From NCBI RefSeq assembly GCF_003056335.1, contig NZ_PYWA01000010.1, positions 62,001-126,000 on the forward strand: a stretch of 64,000 nt of DNA, given 5' to 3'. Of the stretch, positions 18,171 through 26,571 are shown in pieces. The notes beneath the pieces were generated by a model. That model was not told the origin of the DNA, did not search any database, and was given only the letters and a program-made list of their open reading frames with translations. Both the position numbers and the translations under genes were made by a program. Numbering within the stretch: the stretch's first letter is position 1; every line of letters starts with the position of its first letter. The stretch comes from Paracoccus indicus (lineage in GTDB: Bacteria; Pseudomonadota; Alphaproteobacteria; Rhodobacterales; Rhodobacteraceae).

Positions 18171-18797
18171 ATGATCTGGGATACCTTGATGAACATTCCC
18201 GCGGGCCAGATGATGGCCTTCATCGCGGGCGGGCTGGTTCTGAACTTCGCCCCCGGTCAGGATGTCTTCTTCGCCAGCGCCTGCGGCATTCAGGGCGGCC
18301 CCCGCGCTGGTGCCTGGGCGGGCTTCGGCGTGGGTCTGGGCGTGCTGATGCATGTCACGCTGGCCACCATTGGTCTTGGTGCCGTCGTCGCCGCCCACCC
18401 CGAGGCGTTGCGCGCCATCAAATACGCAGGCGCCGCCTATCTGCTGTGGCTGGCGTGGAAAAGCTGGCGTGCCGGTGACATCGACCCCACCGCGCGGGGC
18501 AGCGTGCGCGTCTGGAACATCATCCGCCGGGGCTTTCTGTCCAACGCGCTGAACCCCAAGCCGGTGCTGTTCATGCTGGCCTTCCTGCCGCAGTTCACCA
18601 ATGTCGCATGGGGGCCGATCTGGCAGCAGATCCTGGGGCTGGGGCTGATCTTTGCCTTTACCGGCACGCTGGTGACCATCGGCTATGGCGTCGTGGGCGG
18701 GGTTGCGGGCCATGTCATCGGCAAGCGCTTGGGGCTGGTCAACAAGATCGCCGCCGTGATGTTCGCGGGCCTTGCGATCCGCCTTGTGGCCAAATGA
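18171..18797 (+). CDS. LysE-family amino-acid/metabolite exporter
   Basis: A 208-residue membrane protein with about six helices and the LysE signature GLVLNFAPGQDVFFASACGIQGG near the N-terminus, followed by GRGFLSNALNPKPVLFMLAFLPQF-like sequence in the middle. Members export lysine, threonine, homoserine or other amino acids. ATG 18171 has AAAGGG upstream; an ATG at 18150 is also in frame. Its TGA overlaps the ATG of the RluA-like gene (ATGA). Confidence 0.9.
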   Translation: MIWDTLMNIPAGQMMAFIAGGLVLNFAPGQDVFFASACGIQGGPRAGAWAGFGVGLGVLMHVTLATIGLGAVVAAHPEALRAIKYAGAAYLLWLAWKSWRAGDIDPTARGSVRVWNIIRRGFLSNALNPKPVLFMLAFLPQFTNVAWGPIWQQILGLGLIFAFTGTLVTIGYGVVGGVAGHVIGKRLGLVNKIAAVMFAGLAIRLVAK

Positions 18798-19450
18798 CCG
18801 AAGACCGTTTCATCTATCGCCCGCCCCCCGACGATCCCGTCATCCTGCATGCCGACCACGAGATCCTGGTGGTGGACAAGCAGGCGGGCCTTCTGTCGGT
18901 GCCGGGGCGGGGCGATGATCGCGCCGACTGCCTGATTTCGCGTCTGCGCCGCGCCTTTCCGACCGTGCTTTTGGTCCACCGGCTGGATCTGGACACATCG
19001 GGGGTGATGGTTTTCGGGCTGACGCGCCATGCGCAGCGCAACCTCTCGAAGCAGTTCGAGGAGCGTCAGACCAAGAAATCCTATGTCGCCCGTGTCTGGG
19101 GCCGGCTGGAACCCAAGACCGGCCGCGTCGATCTGCCCTTGATGGTCGATTGGCCGAACCGCCCGCGTCAGAAGGTGGACCATGAACAGGGTCGCCCCTC
19201 GCAGACCGATTGGCGGGTGATGAAGGTGTTGGCGAATGAGACCCGCGTGCGGCTGATGCCCGTGACGGGGCGCAGCCATCAGCTGCGCGTCCATATGGCC
19301 GAAAGCGGCCACCCGATCCTGGGCGATCCGCTTTACGCGACGGGCGCCGCGGCGGATTACCCGCGCCTGATGCTGCATGCGGAAACGCTGCGCATCCGCC
19401 ACCCCGACGGCGGGGTGCATCACAGCTTCAGCGCGCCCGTGCCATTCTGA
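18794..19450 (+). CDS. RluA-family pseudouridine synthase
   Basis: A 218-residue single-domain pseudouridine synthase lacking an S4 domain. The catalytic motif HRLDLDTSGVMVFG holds the active-site Asp; KSYVARVWG and GRSHQLRVHMAESGHPILGDPLY are further family motifs. Size and lack of S4 resemble RluA (23S rRNA U746 and tRNA position 32), but the target is not proven. It is coupled to LysE by an ATGA overlap and runs 23 bp into the convergent TVP38 gene. Confidence 0.9.
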   Translation: MTEDRFIYRPPPDDPVILHADHEILVVDKQAGLLSVPGRGDDRADCLISRLRRAFPTVLLVHRLDLDTSGVMVFGLTRHAQRNLSKQFEERQTKKSYVARVWGRLEPKTGRVDLPLMVDWPNRPRQKVDHEQGRPSQTDWRVMKVLANETRVRLMPVTGRSHQLRVHMAESGHPILGDPLYATGAAADYPRLMLHAETLRIRHPDGGVHHSFSAPVPF

Positions 19451-20123
19451 GCCGCAGCCATCGCATCGCCCAAGGCAGCACCGCCAGCGCCGCGATCAGC
19501 GCCACGACGCGCGGCCCGAAGATGTCCGAGACGCGCTGAACCTCGGCCAGTTCAGTTCCGGCGGCGGTCAGGATGATCTTGTTGGGCAACACGCCCAAGG
19601 CCGTGATCCAAGCAAACCTCTGCACCGACATGATGCTGAGGCCGGACATGATATTCACCACGAAGAAGGGCAGGGCAGGTGTCAGACGCAGGCTCAGCAG
19701 GGCCAAGGCACCGTCCTGCTCGACCCGGGCGTCCAGTCGCTCGATCCGAGTGCTCAGGCTTTTACGCACCCATCCCGACAGCAGATGCCGCGCGACTAGG
19801 AAGGATATGGTCGCGGCCAGAACCGTGCCCAGCAATGACAGGCCAAGCCCCAGCCAAAAGCCGAAAAAGGCGCCGCCCGTCAGGGTCAATGCCACGACGA
19901 CAGGCAGGGGCAGACTGCCTGCGACCGCGAATCCCCCCAGAAACGACAGGATCGCCAGCGCGGGATTGCGCTGGCGCCACCCTGCGCCATGCTGCAGCAG
20001 GTCATGCAAGCGCCCAAGGTCCGACTGCAGGGCGGGCAGCGACGGCCACAGATAGAGCGCAGCCGCCGCCAGCAGGATCACCCACCCCAGCAGGATCACG
20101 ATGCGCAGACCCGCAGCCGGCAT
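19428..20123 (-). CDS. TVP38/TMEM64 (VTT domain, DedA-like) membrane protein
   Basis: A 231-residue membrane protein with the VTT-domain features GSLPLPVVVALTLTGGAFFGFW and the later LRLTPALPFFVVNIMSGLS plus LGVLPNKIILTAAGT. The family has been linked to lipid scrambling or membrane homeostasis; the bacterial substrate is not established. Its last 23 bp overlap the 3' end of the RluA-like gene on the other strand. It follows the metallo-hydrolase gene by 12 bp and is probably co-transcribed with it. Confidence 0.9.
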   Translation of the reverse strand: MPAAGLRIVILLGWVILLAAAALYLWPSLPALQSDLGRLHDLLQHGAGWRQRNPALAILSFLGGFAVAGSLPLPVVVALTLTGGAFFGFWLGLGLSLLGTVLAATISFLVARHLLSGWVRKSLSTRIERLDARVEQDGALALLSLRLTPALPFFVVNIMSGLSIMSVQRFAWITALGVLPNKIILTAAGTELAEVQRVSDIFGPRVVALIAALAVLPWAMRWLRLRMARAR

Positions 20124-20135
20124 TGCCCGGTACCC

Positions 20136-20915
20136 TCAGCCTTCGCTGTGATACCAATCGGCGATGACCACCTGGGTCTTTGCATCGCTTTCGCCGACCA
20201 GTCGCGCGAATTCCTGCACGTCACTGTCGCGGAAATGATAGGGATAGACCGTCTGCGGCGCGAATTCAGCCACGGCGTCGGCGGCCTGCTCGACCGTCAT
20301 CGTATAGGGCAGGTTCATCGGCACGAAGGCCACGGCGATGTCCGTCAGGGCACGCAGTTCCGGCGTATCCTCGGTATCGCCCGCGATCAGGAAGCGCTTG
20401 CCGCCGATCGCCAGGATGTAGCCGTTGTCGCGGCCCTTGGGGTGATACTGCAGCCGATCCTCGGTGATGTTATAGGCGGGAATGGCCTCGAGGTCGTAAT
20501 CCAGCGCGGTGCCGGTATCACCGTTGGCCATGGCGGTGGCACGATCTTGCATGGCTTTCGGCAGCATGTCGAAGACCGCCTTGTTGGTGATCAGCGGAAC
20601 CTCGGCCAGACCGTCCAGCGTCGGCTGGTCGAAATGGTCGCCATGTTCATGGGTGATCAGGATCAGATCGGGCGCGGGCAGATCGGCATAGGCATCAGGG
20701 CCGCCGACCGGATCGACATAGATGACCCCCGCAGGCGTTTCCCAGACCATGCTGGCGTGATCGACGGGATGGATGACCACATCGCCGGCATCGGTCGGAT
20801 GGGTCAGCTTGCTGGGCATGGCTTCGGCATCCTGCGCCATGGCGAATGCGGGAATCAGGGCGCTGCCCAGAAAGGCGGCAGCCAGTTTCAATCCGGTGCG
20901 ACGGCTTATCAGCAT
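20136..20915 (-). CDS. Secreted metallo-beta-lactamase-fold hydrolase
   Basis: A 259-residue protein with an N-terminal signal (MLISRRTGLKLAAAFLGSALI, ending AFAMAQDA) that carries an RR pair and could use the Tat route. The metal motif HxHxDH is H89-E-H91-G-D93-H94 in LITHEHGDHF; the later FLIAGDTEDT and YPYHFRD supply the other ligands. It resembles UlaG-like MBL hydrolases, substrate unknown. ATG 20915 has GAAGGAA 6 nt upstream. The intergenic stretch to the divergent saccharopine dehydrogenase is 139 bp. Confidence 0.88.
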   Translation of the reverse strand: MLISRRTGLKLAAAFLGSALIPAFAMAQDAEAMPSKLTHPTDAGDVVIHPVDHASMVWETPAGVIYVDPVGGPDAYADLPAPDLILITHEHGDHFDQPTLDGLAEVPLITNKAVFDMLPKAMQDRATAMANGDTGTALDYDLEAIPAYNITEDRLQYHPKGRDNGYILAIGGKRFLIAGDTEDTPELRALTDIAVAFVPMNLPYTMTVEQAADAVAEFAPQTVYPYHFRDSDVQEFARLVGESDAKTQVVIADWYHSEG

Positions 20916-21054
20916 GATCGTTCCTTCGGCGGTTGGAATTGCGGGGACAGCAGATGAAACCCCCGGTGGCTTGCCCGGTTCCCGCAGCTTGCGGGCCTGC
21001 GGCATCCTGCCCTAACCTTTGCAATCCGGAATAGAGGCGATGGGATACACGCAT

Positions 21055-22122
21055 ATGACACATCTGTGGGTCAGGGCCGAAAGCCGCCCGAACGAGGATC
21101 GCACCGGCATCACGCCCGACGGCGTGGCCCGGTTGATCGCCCAGGGCATGCAGGTCACCGTCGAGGAAAGCCCGCGCCGCATCATTCCCACCGCGGATTA
21201 CGCCCGCGCCGGTGCCTCCATCGCCCCCGAGGGGTCATGGCCCGCCGCCCCCGACGACGCCATCATCTTCGGCCTGAAGGAACTGCCCGCCGACGGCCAA
21301 CCCCTGCGGCACCGCCACATCATGTTCGGCCATGCCTACAAGGGGCAGCCCTCGGGGCAGGTGCTGCTGCAGCGGTTTCACGCAGGCGGCGGGGCGCTAT
21401 ACGATCTGGAGTATCTAACCGACGACGAGGGGCGTCGGCTGGCGGCCTTCGGGTATTGGGCCGGATACGCAGGCGCGGCGGTGGCGCTGAAATGCTGGGT
21501 CGCACAGGCGCGCGACACGATCTGCGGCCCGGTCGCAGCCTATCCCGACCAGGATCATCTGGTGCAGGAACTGCGCGCCCAGATGGACGCCACGGGCCTG
21601 CCCAGACCCAATGCCATCGTCATCGGCGCCAAGGGGCGCGTGGGGCGCGGCGCCTGCGATCTGCTGACCGCGATGGGGGTGGCCGTCACCCCCTGGGACA
21701 TGGCCGAGACCGCCTCGGGCGGTCCCTTTCCGCAGATCCTGATGCACCAGATCTTCATCAACGCCATCCTTGCCGGGCCGGGCGTGCCGGTCTTCGTGCC
21801 CGAAAGCGCCAAGGGTCCGGCGCGCGATCTGCGCGTCATCGGCGATGTCGCCTGCGATCCCGACAGCGATTTTTCCCCCATCAAGGTCTATGACCGGACG
21901 ACCACATGGGACCGTCCGGCCCTGCGCGTGGCCAATGCGCCGCCGCTGGACGTGATGGCCATCGACAATCTTCCCTCGATGCTGCCGCGCGAATCCTCGC
22001 AGGATTACGCGGCACAGCTGCTGCCGGTGCTGGAGCAGCTGGATCGGATCGAGGCGGGGCCGTGGGGACGGGCGCGGGCGCTGTTCGACCGACATGTCGT
22101 CGCAGGGCAGGAACAGGGCTGA
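21055..22122 (+). CDS. Saccharopine dehydrogenase (NAD+, L-lysine-forming type)
   Basis: A 355-residue protein resembling fungal LYS1: N-terminal alanine-dehydrogenase-like domain (RAESRPNEDRTGITPDGVARL, EESPRRIIPTADYA) and a nucleotide-binding half with VIGAKGRVGRGACDLL. It interconverts saccharopine and lysine plus 2-oxoglutarate. Because the same window encodes diaminopimelate-route enzymes (dapD, a DapC-like aminotransferase), lysine synthesis by the aminoadipate route is unlikely; lysine degradation or another imine is plausible. Start 21055 fits the family N-terminus (MTHLWVRAE); ATG 21040 is an alternative. Confidence 0.88.
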   Translation: MTHLWVRAESRPNEDRTGITPDGVARLIAQGMQVTVEESPRRIIPTADYARAGASIAPEGSWPAAPDDAIIFGLKELPADGQPLRHRHIMFGHAYKGQPSGQVLLQRFHAGGGALYDLEYLTDDEGRRLAAFGYWAGYAGAAVALKCWVAQARDTICGPVAAYPDQDHLVQELRAQMDATGLPRPNAIVIGAKGRVGRGACDLLTAMGVAVTPWDMAETASGGPFPQILMHQIFINAILAGPGVPVFVPESAKGPARDLRVIGDVACDPDSDFSPIKVYDRTTTWDRPALRVANAPPLDVMAIDNLPSMLPRESSQDYAAQLLPVLEQLDRIEAGPWGRARALFDRHVVAGQEQG

Positions 22123-22173
22123 TCCAACCCGCGTTGATTTGGCAACCGCCATGACACCTTGGGAGGGACCACC

Positions 22174-23364
22174 ATGAAACGGATCAGCCAGACGACCACC
22201 TTGCTTGCCACCCTGCTGGGCGCGGGATGCGCCCTGGCGCAGGGTTTCAACGATGCGCCGCCGAATGGGGCTGCCTATGATCAAGAACCGGCGTTTGCTG
22301 GCCAAACCCGCGCGCCCGCGCTGCCCGACGATGTGGCCCTGACGCAGGCCGTGCTGGCCGAGGGACTGGATCACCCTTGGGGATTGGCGGCCTTGCCCGA
22401 TGGCAGCTGGCTGGTCACGGAACGCCCGGGCCGCATGCGGGTGATCGGGGCGGATGGGGCCATGGGCGATCCCGTGCAGGGCCTGCCGCAGGTCGATGCC
22501 CGCGACCAGGGCGGGTTGCACGACGTGGCCGTTGCGGATGACTTCGAGCGGACCCGCCGCGTCTGGTGGACCTATGCCGAGCCACGCGGCGATGGGCAAA
22601 ACGCCACAGCCGTCGCCACAGGCATCCTGTCGAATGACGGCACGCAGATGCAGGATGTCACCCGCATCTGGCAACAGAATCCGGCCTGGGCGTCGACCAA
22701 GCATTTCGGCGCCCGCATCGTCCATGATGGGCAGGGGCATATCCATGTCGGCGTGGGGGAACGTTCCAACCCCGAGCCGCGCCAGCTGGCGCAGGACCCG
22801 CAGGCCACATTGGGCAAGACCATCCGCATCGACGCCATTGACGGCAGCCCCGCAGGTGCCGGGATCGAGGGTGCGATGCCCGAGATCTGGACCATGGGCC
22901 ACCGCAACATTCAAGGCGCGGCGATGGGGCCGGACGGCAGCCTCTGGATGTCCGAACATGGCCCAAAGGGCGGGGATGAGTTGAACCTGATCAAGCCCGG
23001 CCGCAACCACGGCTGGCCTCTGGCGACCTATGGCACCGATTACGACGGCAGCCAGATGGGCCAGACGCAGGTCGAGGGCACGGTGCAGCCGGTCTATTAC
23101 TGGGACCCCTCGCCCGCACTCAGCGGGATGATTTTCTATGACGGGCAGATGTTCCCCGAATGGCAGGGCGACGCGCTGCTGGGCGGGTTGCAGGCCAGCG
23201 CCGTCATTCGGCTGGATATCGAGGGCGAAAAGGTCACCGGCGAGGCCCGCCACCTGCAGGGTATCGGCCGCGTCCGCGATATCGAGGTCGCACAGGACGG
23301 TGCCTTGGTGCTGATCACGGATGAGGACAACGGCAAGCTGATCCGCGTTACCCGCGGCGATTAA
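22174..23364 (+). CDS. Soluble PQQ-dependent aldose sugar dehydrogenase
   Basis: A periplasmic six-bladed beta-propeller of 396 residues (YliI/Asd type). The signal peptide is MKRISQTTTLLATLLGAGCALAQG. The mature protein has GLDHPWGLAALPDGSWLVTERPGRM, the propeller motifs DQGGLHDVAV and GHRNIQGAAMGPDG, and WMSEHGPKGGDELNLIKPGRNHGWP near the cofactor and calcium sites. It oxidises aldoses with PQQ. A GGGAGGG site precedes ATG 22174. Its TAA interlocks with the mutL TAA at 23361-23364. Confidence 0.92.
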   Translation: MKRISQTTTLLATLLGAGCALAQGFNDAPPNGAAYDQEPAFAGQTRAPALPDDVALTQAVLAEGLDHPWGLAALPDGSWLVTERPGRMRVIGADGAMGDPVQGLPQVDARDQGGLHDVAVADDFERTRRVWWTYAEPRGDGQNATAVATGILSNDGTQMQDVTRIWQQNPAWASTKHFGARIVHDGQGHIHVGVGERSNPEPRQLAQDPQATLGKTIRIDAIDGSPAGAGIEGAMPEIWTMGHRNIQGAAMGPDGSLWMSEHGPKGGDELNLIKPGRNHGWPLATYGTDYDGSQMGQTQVEGTVQPVYYWDPSPALSGMIFYDGQMFPEWQGDALLGGLQASAVIRLDIEGEKVTGEARHLQGIGRVRDIEVAQDGALVLITDEDNGKLIRVTRGD

Positions 23365-25190
23365 TCGCTGCGCCCGAACAAGCGTTCGATGTCGGACAGG
23401 CGCAGCTTGACCCATGTCGGACGCCCGTGGTTGCACTGGCCGGAACGCGGCGTCCGCTCCATCTCGCGCAGGAGGGCGTTCATCTCGTCTGCCGACATGC
23501 GGCGGCCCGACCGGATGGACCCGTGGCAGGCCATGGACGACAGCACCGCATCCAGCCGCGCGCGCAACCGGTCGGATGTGCCCTGATCGACCAGATCGTC
23601 CAGGATGTCGTTGATCAGCGCCTTGGTGTTCAGGCGGGCCAGCATGGCGGGCGTTTCGCGGATGGCGATGGCGCCGGGGCCGAAGGGTTCGATCACCAGC
23701 CCCATCTGGGCCAATTCGTCCGTGATGGACAGGATGCGGGTCGCATCCGCTTCGGGCAGCTCGACGATATCGGGAATGAGCATGGCCTGCGCGGGAATGG
23801 CACGGGTCGCGGCCTGCGCCTTCAGCCGCTCATAGACCAGACGTTCATGGGCGGCGTGCTGGTCGACGACGATCAGCCCGTCCTCGGTCTGGGCGATGAT
23901 GTAATTCTCGTGGATCTGCGCCCGCGCCGCCCCCAAGGGGGCATTCGTCGGCGTCTCGTCGGCCACGGGTTCATAGCGGGCCGAGGGTGCCTCGGCGAAG
24001 CCGCCGTCCAGAATGGGCGATTGCAGATCCAGCGCCGCGCGGATGCTGGCGCCGGAGGGGGTGTCGGGTCGCCATGATTGCGGGACGGGCTGCGGTGTGG
24101 GTTGCGGCGCGGGTTCGGGCCGGAAGGCCTGCAGCGTCGCATCGCCCACGGTGGATGAGGCCCGATGCCCCGCATGGGCCAGCGCATGACGCAGCGCGCT
24201 GACGACAAGCCCCCGCGCGGCCTGCGGGTCGCGGAAGCGCACCTCGGCCTTGGCGGGGTGGACGTTCACATCGACCAGCTGCGGATCGCAGGCCAGATAG
24301 AGCACCGCCGCCGCATGCCGCCCCGGCGCCAGCACATCCATGTAACCGGCCTTCAGCGCGCCGGTCAGCAGCTTGTCCCGCACCGGCCTGCCGTTGACAT
24401 AAACATGCTGCGCCACCGCGGCCCCGCGCGAGAAGGTCGGCAGGGCGGCAAAGCCCGTCAGTGTCAGCCCGTCGCGTTCGGCATCGATGGGCAGGGTATT
24501 GTCGATGAAATCCACGCCCATCACCCGTGTCAGGCGGGTCTGATAGGCACCGAACAATTCGCCCTGCTCGGCATCGGCGCGAAAGATGTCGCGGCCATCG
24601 GCGGTCAGGTGGAAGCCGACGAAAGGCTCGGCCATGGCCAGACGGCGAATGACATCGGCGACCGCCTGCGCCTCGGCCCGGTCGGTGCGCAGGAATTTCA
24701 GCCGGGCGGGGGTGGCGAAGAACAGGTCGCGCAGTTCGACCACCGTGCCCTGATTGGCGGCGGCAGGGCGGGGCGGCGTCACCTTGCCGCCCGAGACGGC
24801 GATGACCGCGCCATCCGCACCTTCGGCCCGCGAGGTGATGGTCAGCCGCCCCACCGCCCCGAGCGAGGGCAGAGCCTCGCCCCGGAAGCCGAAGCTGCTG
24901 ATGGCCAGAAGGTCGCTACCGTCGATCTTGCTGGTGGCATGGCGCGACAGCGCCAGCGGCAGATCCTCGGGCGTCATGCCCCAACCGTTGTCGCTGACGC
25001 GGATCAGGCGCTTGCCGCCGGCCTCGATGTCGATGGTGATGCGGGTGGCGCCCGCGTCCAGCGCGTTCTCCACCAGTTCCTTGACCGCCGATGCGGGGCG
25101 TTCGACGACCTCGCCCGCCGCGATGCGGTTGGCGGTCGCCTCGTCCAGCTGGCGGATCATCGGGCGCATGAGGGGGCTTGGCGTGTTCAT
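23361..25190 (-). CDS. mutL: DNA mismatch repair protein MutL
   Basis: GHKL ATPase of mismatch repair, 609 residues. N-terminal ATPase motifs are VKELVENALDAG, VSDNGWGM and GFRGEALPSLGAV. The C-terminal domain has the metal-binding endonuclease motif DQHAAHERLVYE and CNHGRPT, so this is the nicking type of MutL, as expected where MutH is absent. ATG 25190 is the longest sensible start; ATG 25169 or 25160 (MIRQLDEA) would also fit the family. A proline-rich linker (about residues 340-400) separates the two halves. Confidence 0.96.
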   Translation of the reverse strand: MNTPSPLMRPMIRQLDEATANRIAAGEVVERPASAVKELVENALDAGATRITIDIEAGGKRLIRVSDNGWGMTPEDLPLALSRHATSKIDGSDLLAISSFGFRGEALPSLGAVGRLTITSRAEGADGAVIAVSGGKVTPPRPAAANQGTVVELRDLFFATPARLKFLRTDRAEAQAVADVIRRLAMAEPFVGFHLTADGRDIFRADAEQGELFGAYQTRLTRVMGVDFIDNTLPIDAERDGLTLTGFAALPTFSRGAAVAQHVYVNGRPVRDKLLTGALKAGYMDVLAPGRHAAAVLYLACDPQLVDVNVHPAKAEVRFRDPQAARGLVVSALRHALAHAGHRASSTVGDATLQAFRPEPAPQPTPQPVPQSWRPDTPSGASIRAALDLQSPILDGGFAEAPSARYEPVADETPTNAPLGAARAQIHENYIIAQTEDGLIVVDQHAAHERLVYERLKAQAATRAIPAQAMLIPDIVELPEADATRILSITDELAQMGLVIEPFGPGAIAIRETPAMLARLNTKALINDILDDLVDQGTSDRLRARLDAVLSSMACHGSIRSGRRMSADEMNALLREMERTPRSGQCNHGRPTWVKLRLSDIERLFGRSD

Positions 25191-25263
25191 CGGCGGGAAA
25201 CTAGCACCGGGCCGTGAAAGCCGCCAGAGGGTCGCCGCACCCCCGCAGGGGCACGGCGCGCCA

Positions 25264-26571
25264 TCAGTTGGTGGCGTCAAAGCCCTCGGGGCGGCCCACC
25301 AGCACGAAACGCAAATTGGCGGGGTCCAGCAGGCGCTTGGCGACGCGGGATACATCCTCGGCGGTGACGGCCTCGACCTTGTCGTTGCGGGTGTTGATAT
25401 AGTCGATGGGGAAACCGATCAGCTGCATCCCCGCCAGGATCGAGGCGATGCGCCCGTTGCCATCGAAGCGCAGCGGGTATTCACCGGTCAGATAGGTCTT
25501 GGCGTCGGTCAGTTCCTTTTCGGTGACGCCATCGGCCATGCCGCCCCATTCCTGGCGGATCAGGTCCACGGCTTCGGCGGTCGTATCATTGCCCCCGGCC
25601 ATGCCGCCCTGCCACGACTGGCCGAACAGACCCGTCGCCAGCACCGTGCCGACGCCATAGGTCAGCCCGCGCTTTTCACGCACCTCGGTCATCAGACGCG
25701 AACTGAAGCCGCCGCCGCCAAGGATGTGGTTGGCCACGAAGGCCGCGAAGTAGTCCGGATCGTCGAGGCCGATCCCCGGACCCGCGAAGGAGACCACCGT
25801 CTGCGGGCTGTCCCAATCGATGACGGTCGTGCCGCCGGTCAGCTGCAGTTCGGCCTTGTCCGGCAGGGGCGCGGTCGCCTGTTCGGGCAGACCGCCAAGG
25901 ATGCGGTCCAGCAGCGGCCCAAGCTCCTCGGCCGAGATGTCGCCCGCGGCACCCACCACCACGCGGTCGCGCGCCAGGATGCGGTTCTTGGCGGCGACCA
26001 GATCCTGACGGGTCAGCTGCGCGACGCTTTCCTGCGTTCCGTTCAGCGAGGTCGCATAGGGATGGTCGTCCCAGGCCTGCGCCGCCAACTCCTTGGCGGC
26101 GATGCTGTTGGGGTCGGTCGCCTCGGACCGGATGACAGCCTGCACCTGCGCGCGGACACGTTCCACGGCGCTTTCGTCGAAGCGCGGCTGCGTCAGCGCC
26201 ATCGCCAGCAGATCACCCGCCTGATCGCGATTTTCCGACAGGGCGCGGAAGCTGACGCCGAGCGTGTCGTCATCCACGTCGAAGGACATGCGCGCGCCCA
26301 GATCCTCGACTGCCTGCGCGAACTGGGTGCTGTCGCGTTTGCCCGCGCCTTCTTCCAGTAGCGCGGTCATCAGGTTGGTGGCGCCGCGCTTGCCTTCGGC
26401 GTCCATGCTGGCGCCGCCCTTGAACTGGATGTCCAACGCGACGAAGGGGATGCTGTCGTCCTGCACCAGCCACGCCTTGATGCCCTTGGGCGAGGTCACG
26501 TCCTGGATCTCGATCGCATGGGCGGGCAGGGCCAGCAGCGTCAGGACGGTTGCGATTGCGGCACGAATCAT
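25264..26571 (-). CDS. M16-family peptidase subunit, non-catalytic partner
   Basis: A 435-residue secreted M16 protein with signal peptide MIRAAIATVLTLLALPAHA. It lacks the HxxEH zinc motif at the expected position (it reads FKGGASMDAEGKRG) but keeps the C-terminal substrate-binding motif VREKRGLTYGVGT. This matches the heterodimeric M16B arrangement, in which one subunit binds zinc and the other completes the site. Its ATG overlaps the stop of the upstream zinc-binding subunit by 4 bp, so equal synthesis is likely. Confidence 0.9.
   Translation of the reverse strand: MIRAAIATVLTLLALPAHAIEIQDVTSPKGIKAWLVQDDSIPFVALDIQFKGGASMDAEGKRGATNLMTALLEEGAGKRDSTQFAQAVEDLGARMSFDVDDDTLGVSFRALSENRDQAGDLLAMALTQPRFDESAVERVRAQVQAVIRSEATDPNSIAAKELAAQAWDDHPYATSLNGTQESVAQLTRQDLVAAKNRILARDRVVVGAAGDISAEELGPLLDRILGGLPEQATAPLPDKAELQLTGGTTVIDWDSPQTVVSFAGPGIGLDDPDYFAAFVANHILGGGGFSSRLMTEVREKRGLTYGVGTVLATGLFGQSWQGGMAGGNDTTAEAVDLIRQEWGGMADGVTEKELTDAKTYLTGEYPLRFDGNGRIASILAGMQLIGFPIDYINTRNDKVEAVTAEDVSRVAKRLLDPANLRFVLVGRPEGFDATN

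Noticed and set aside
25264-26571. Inactive or broken M16 peptidase because HxxEH is missing
   Set aside because: It keeps the C-terminal R/Y motif and is translationally coupled to a zinc-binding M16 gene, the normal two-subunit form.
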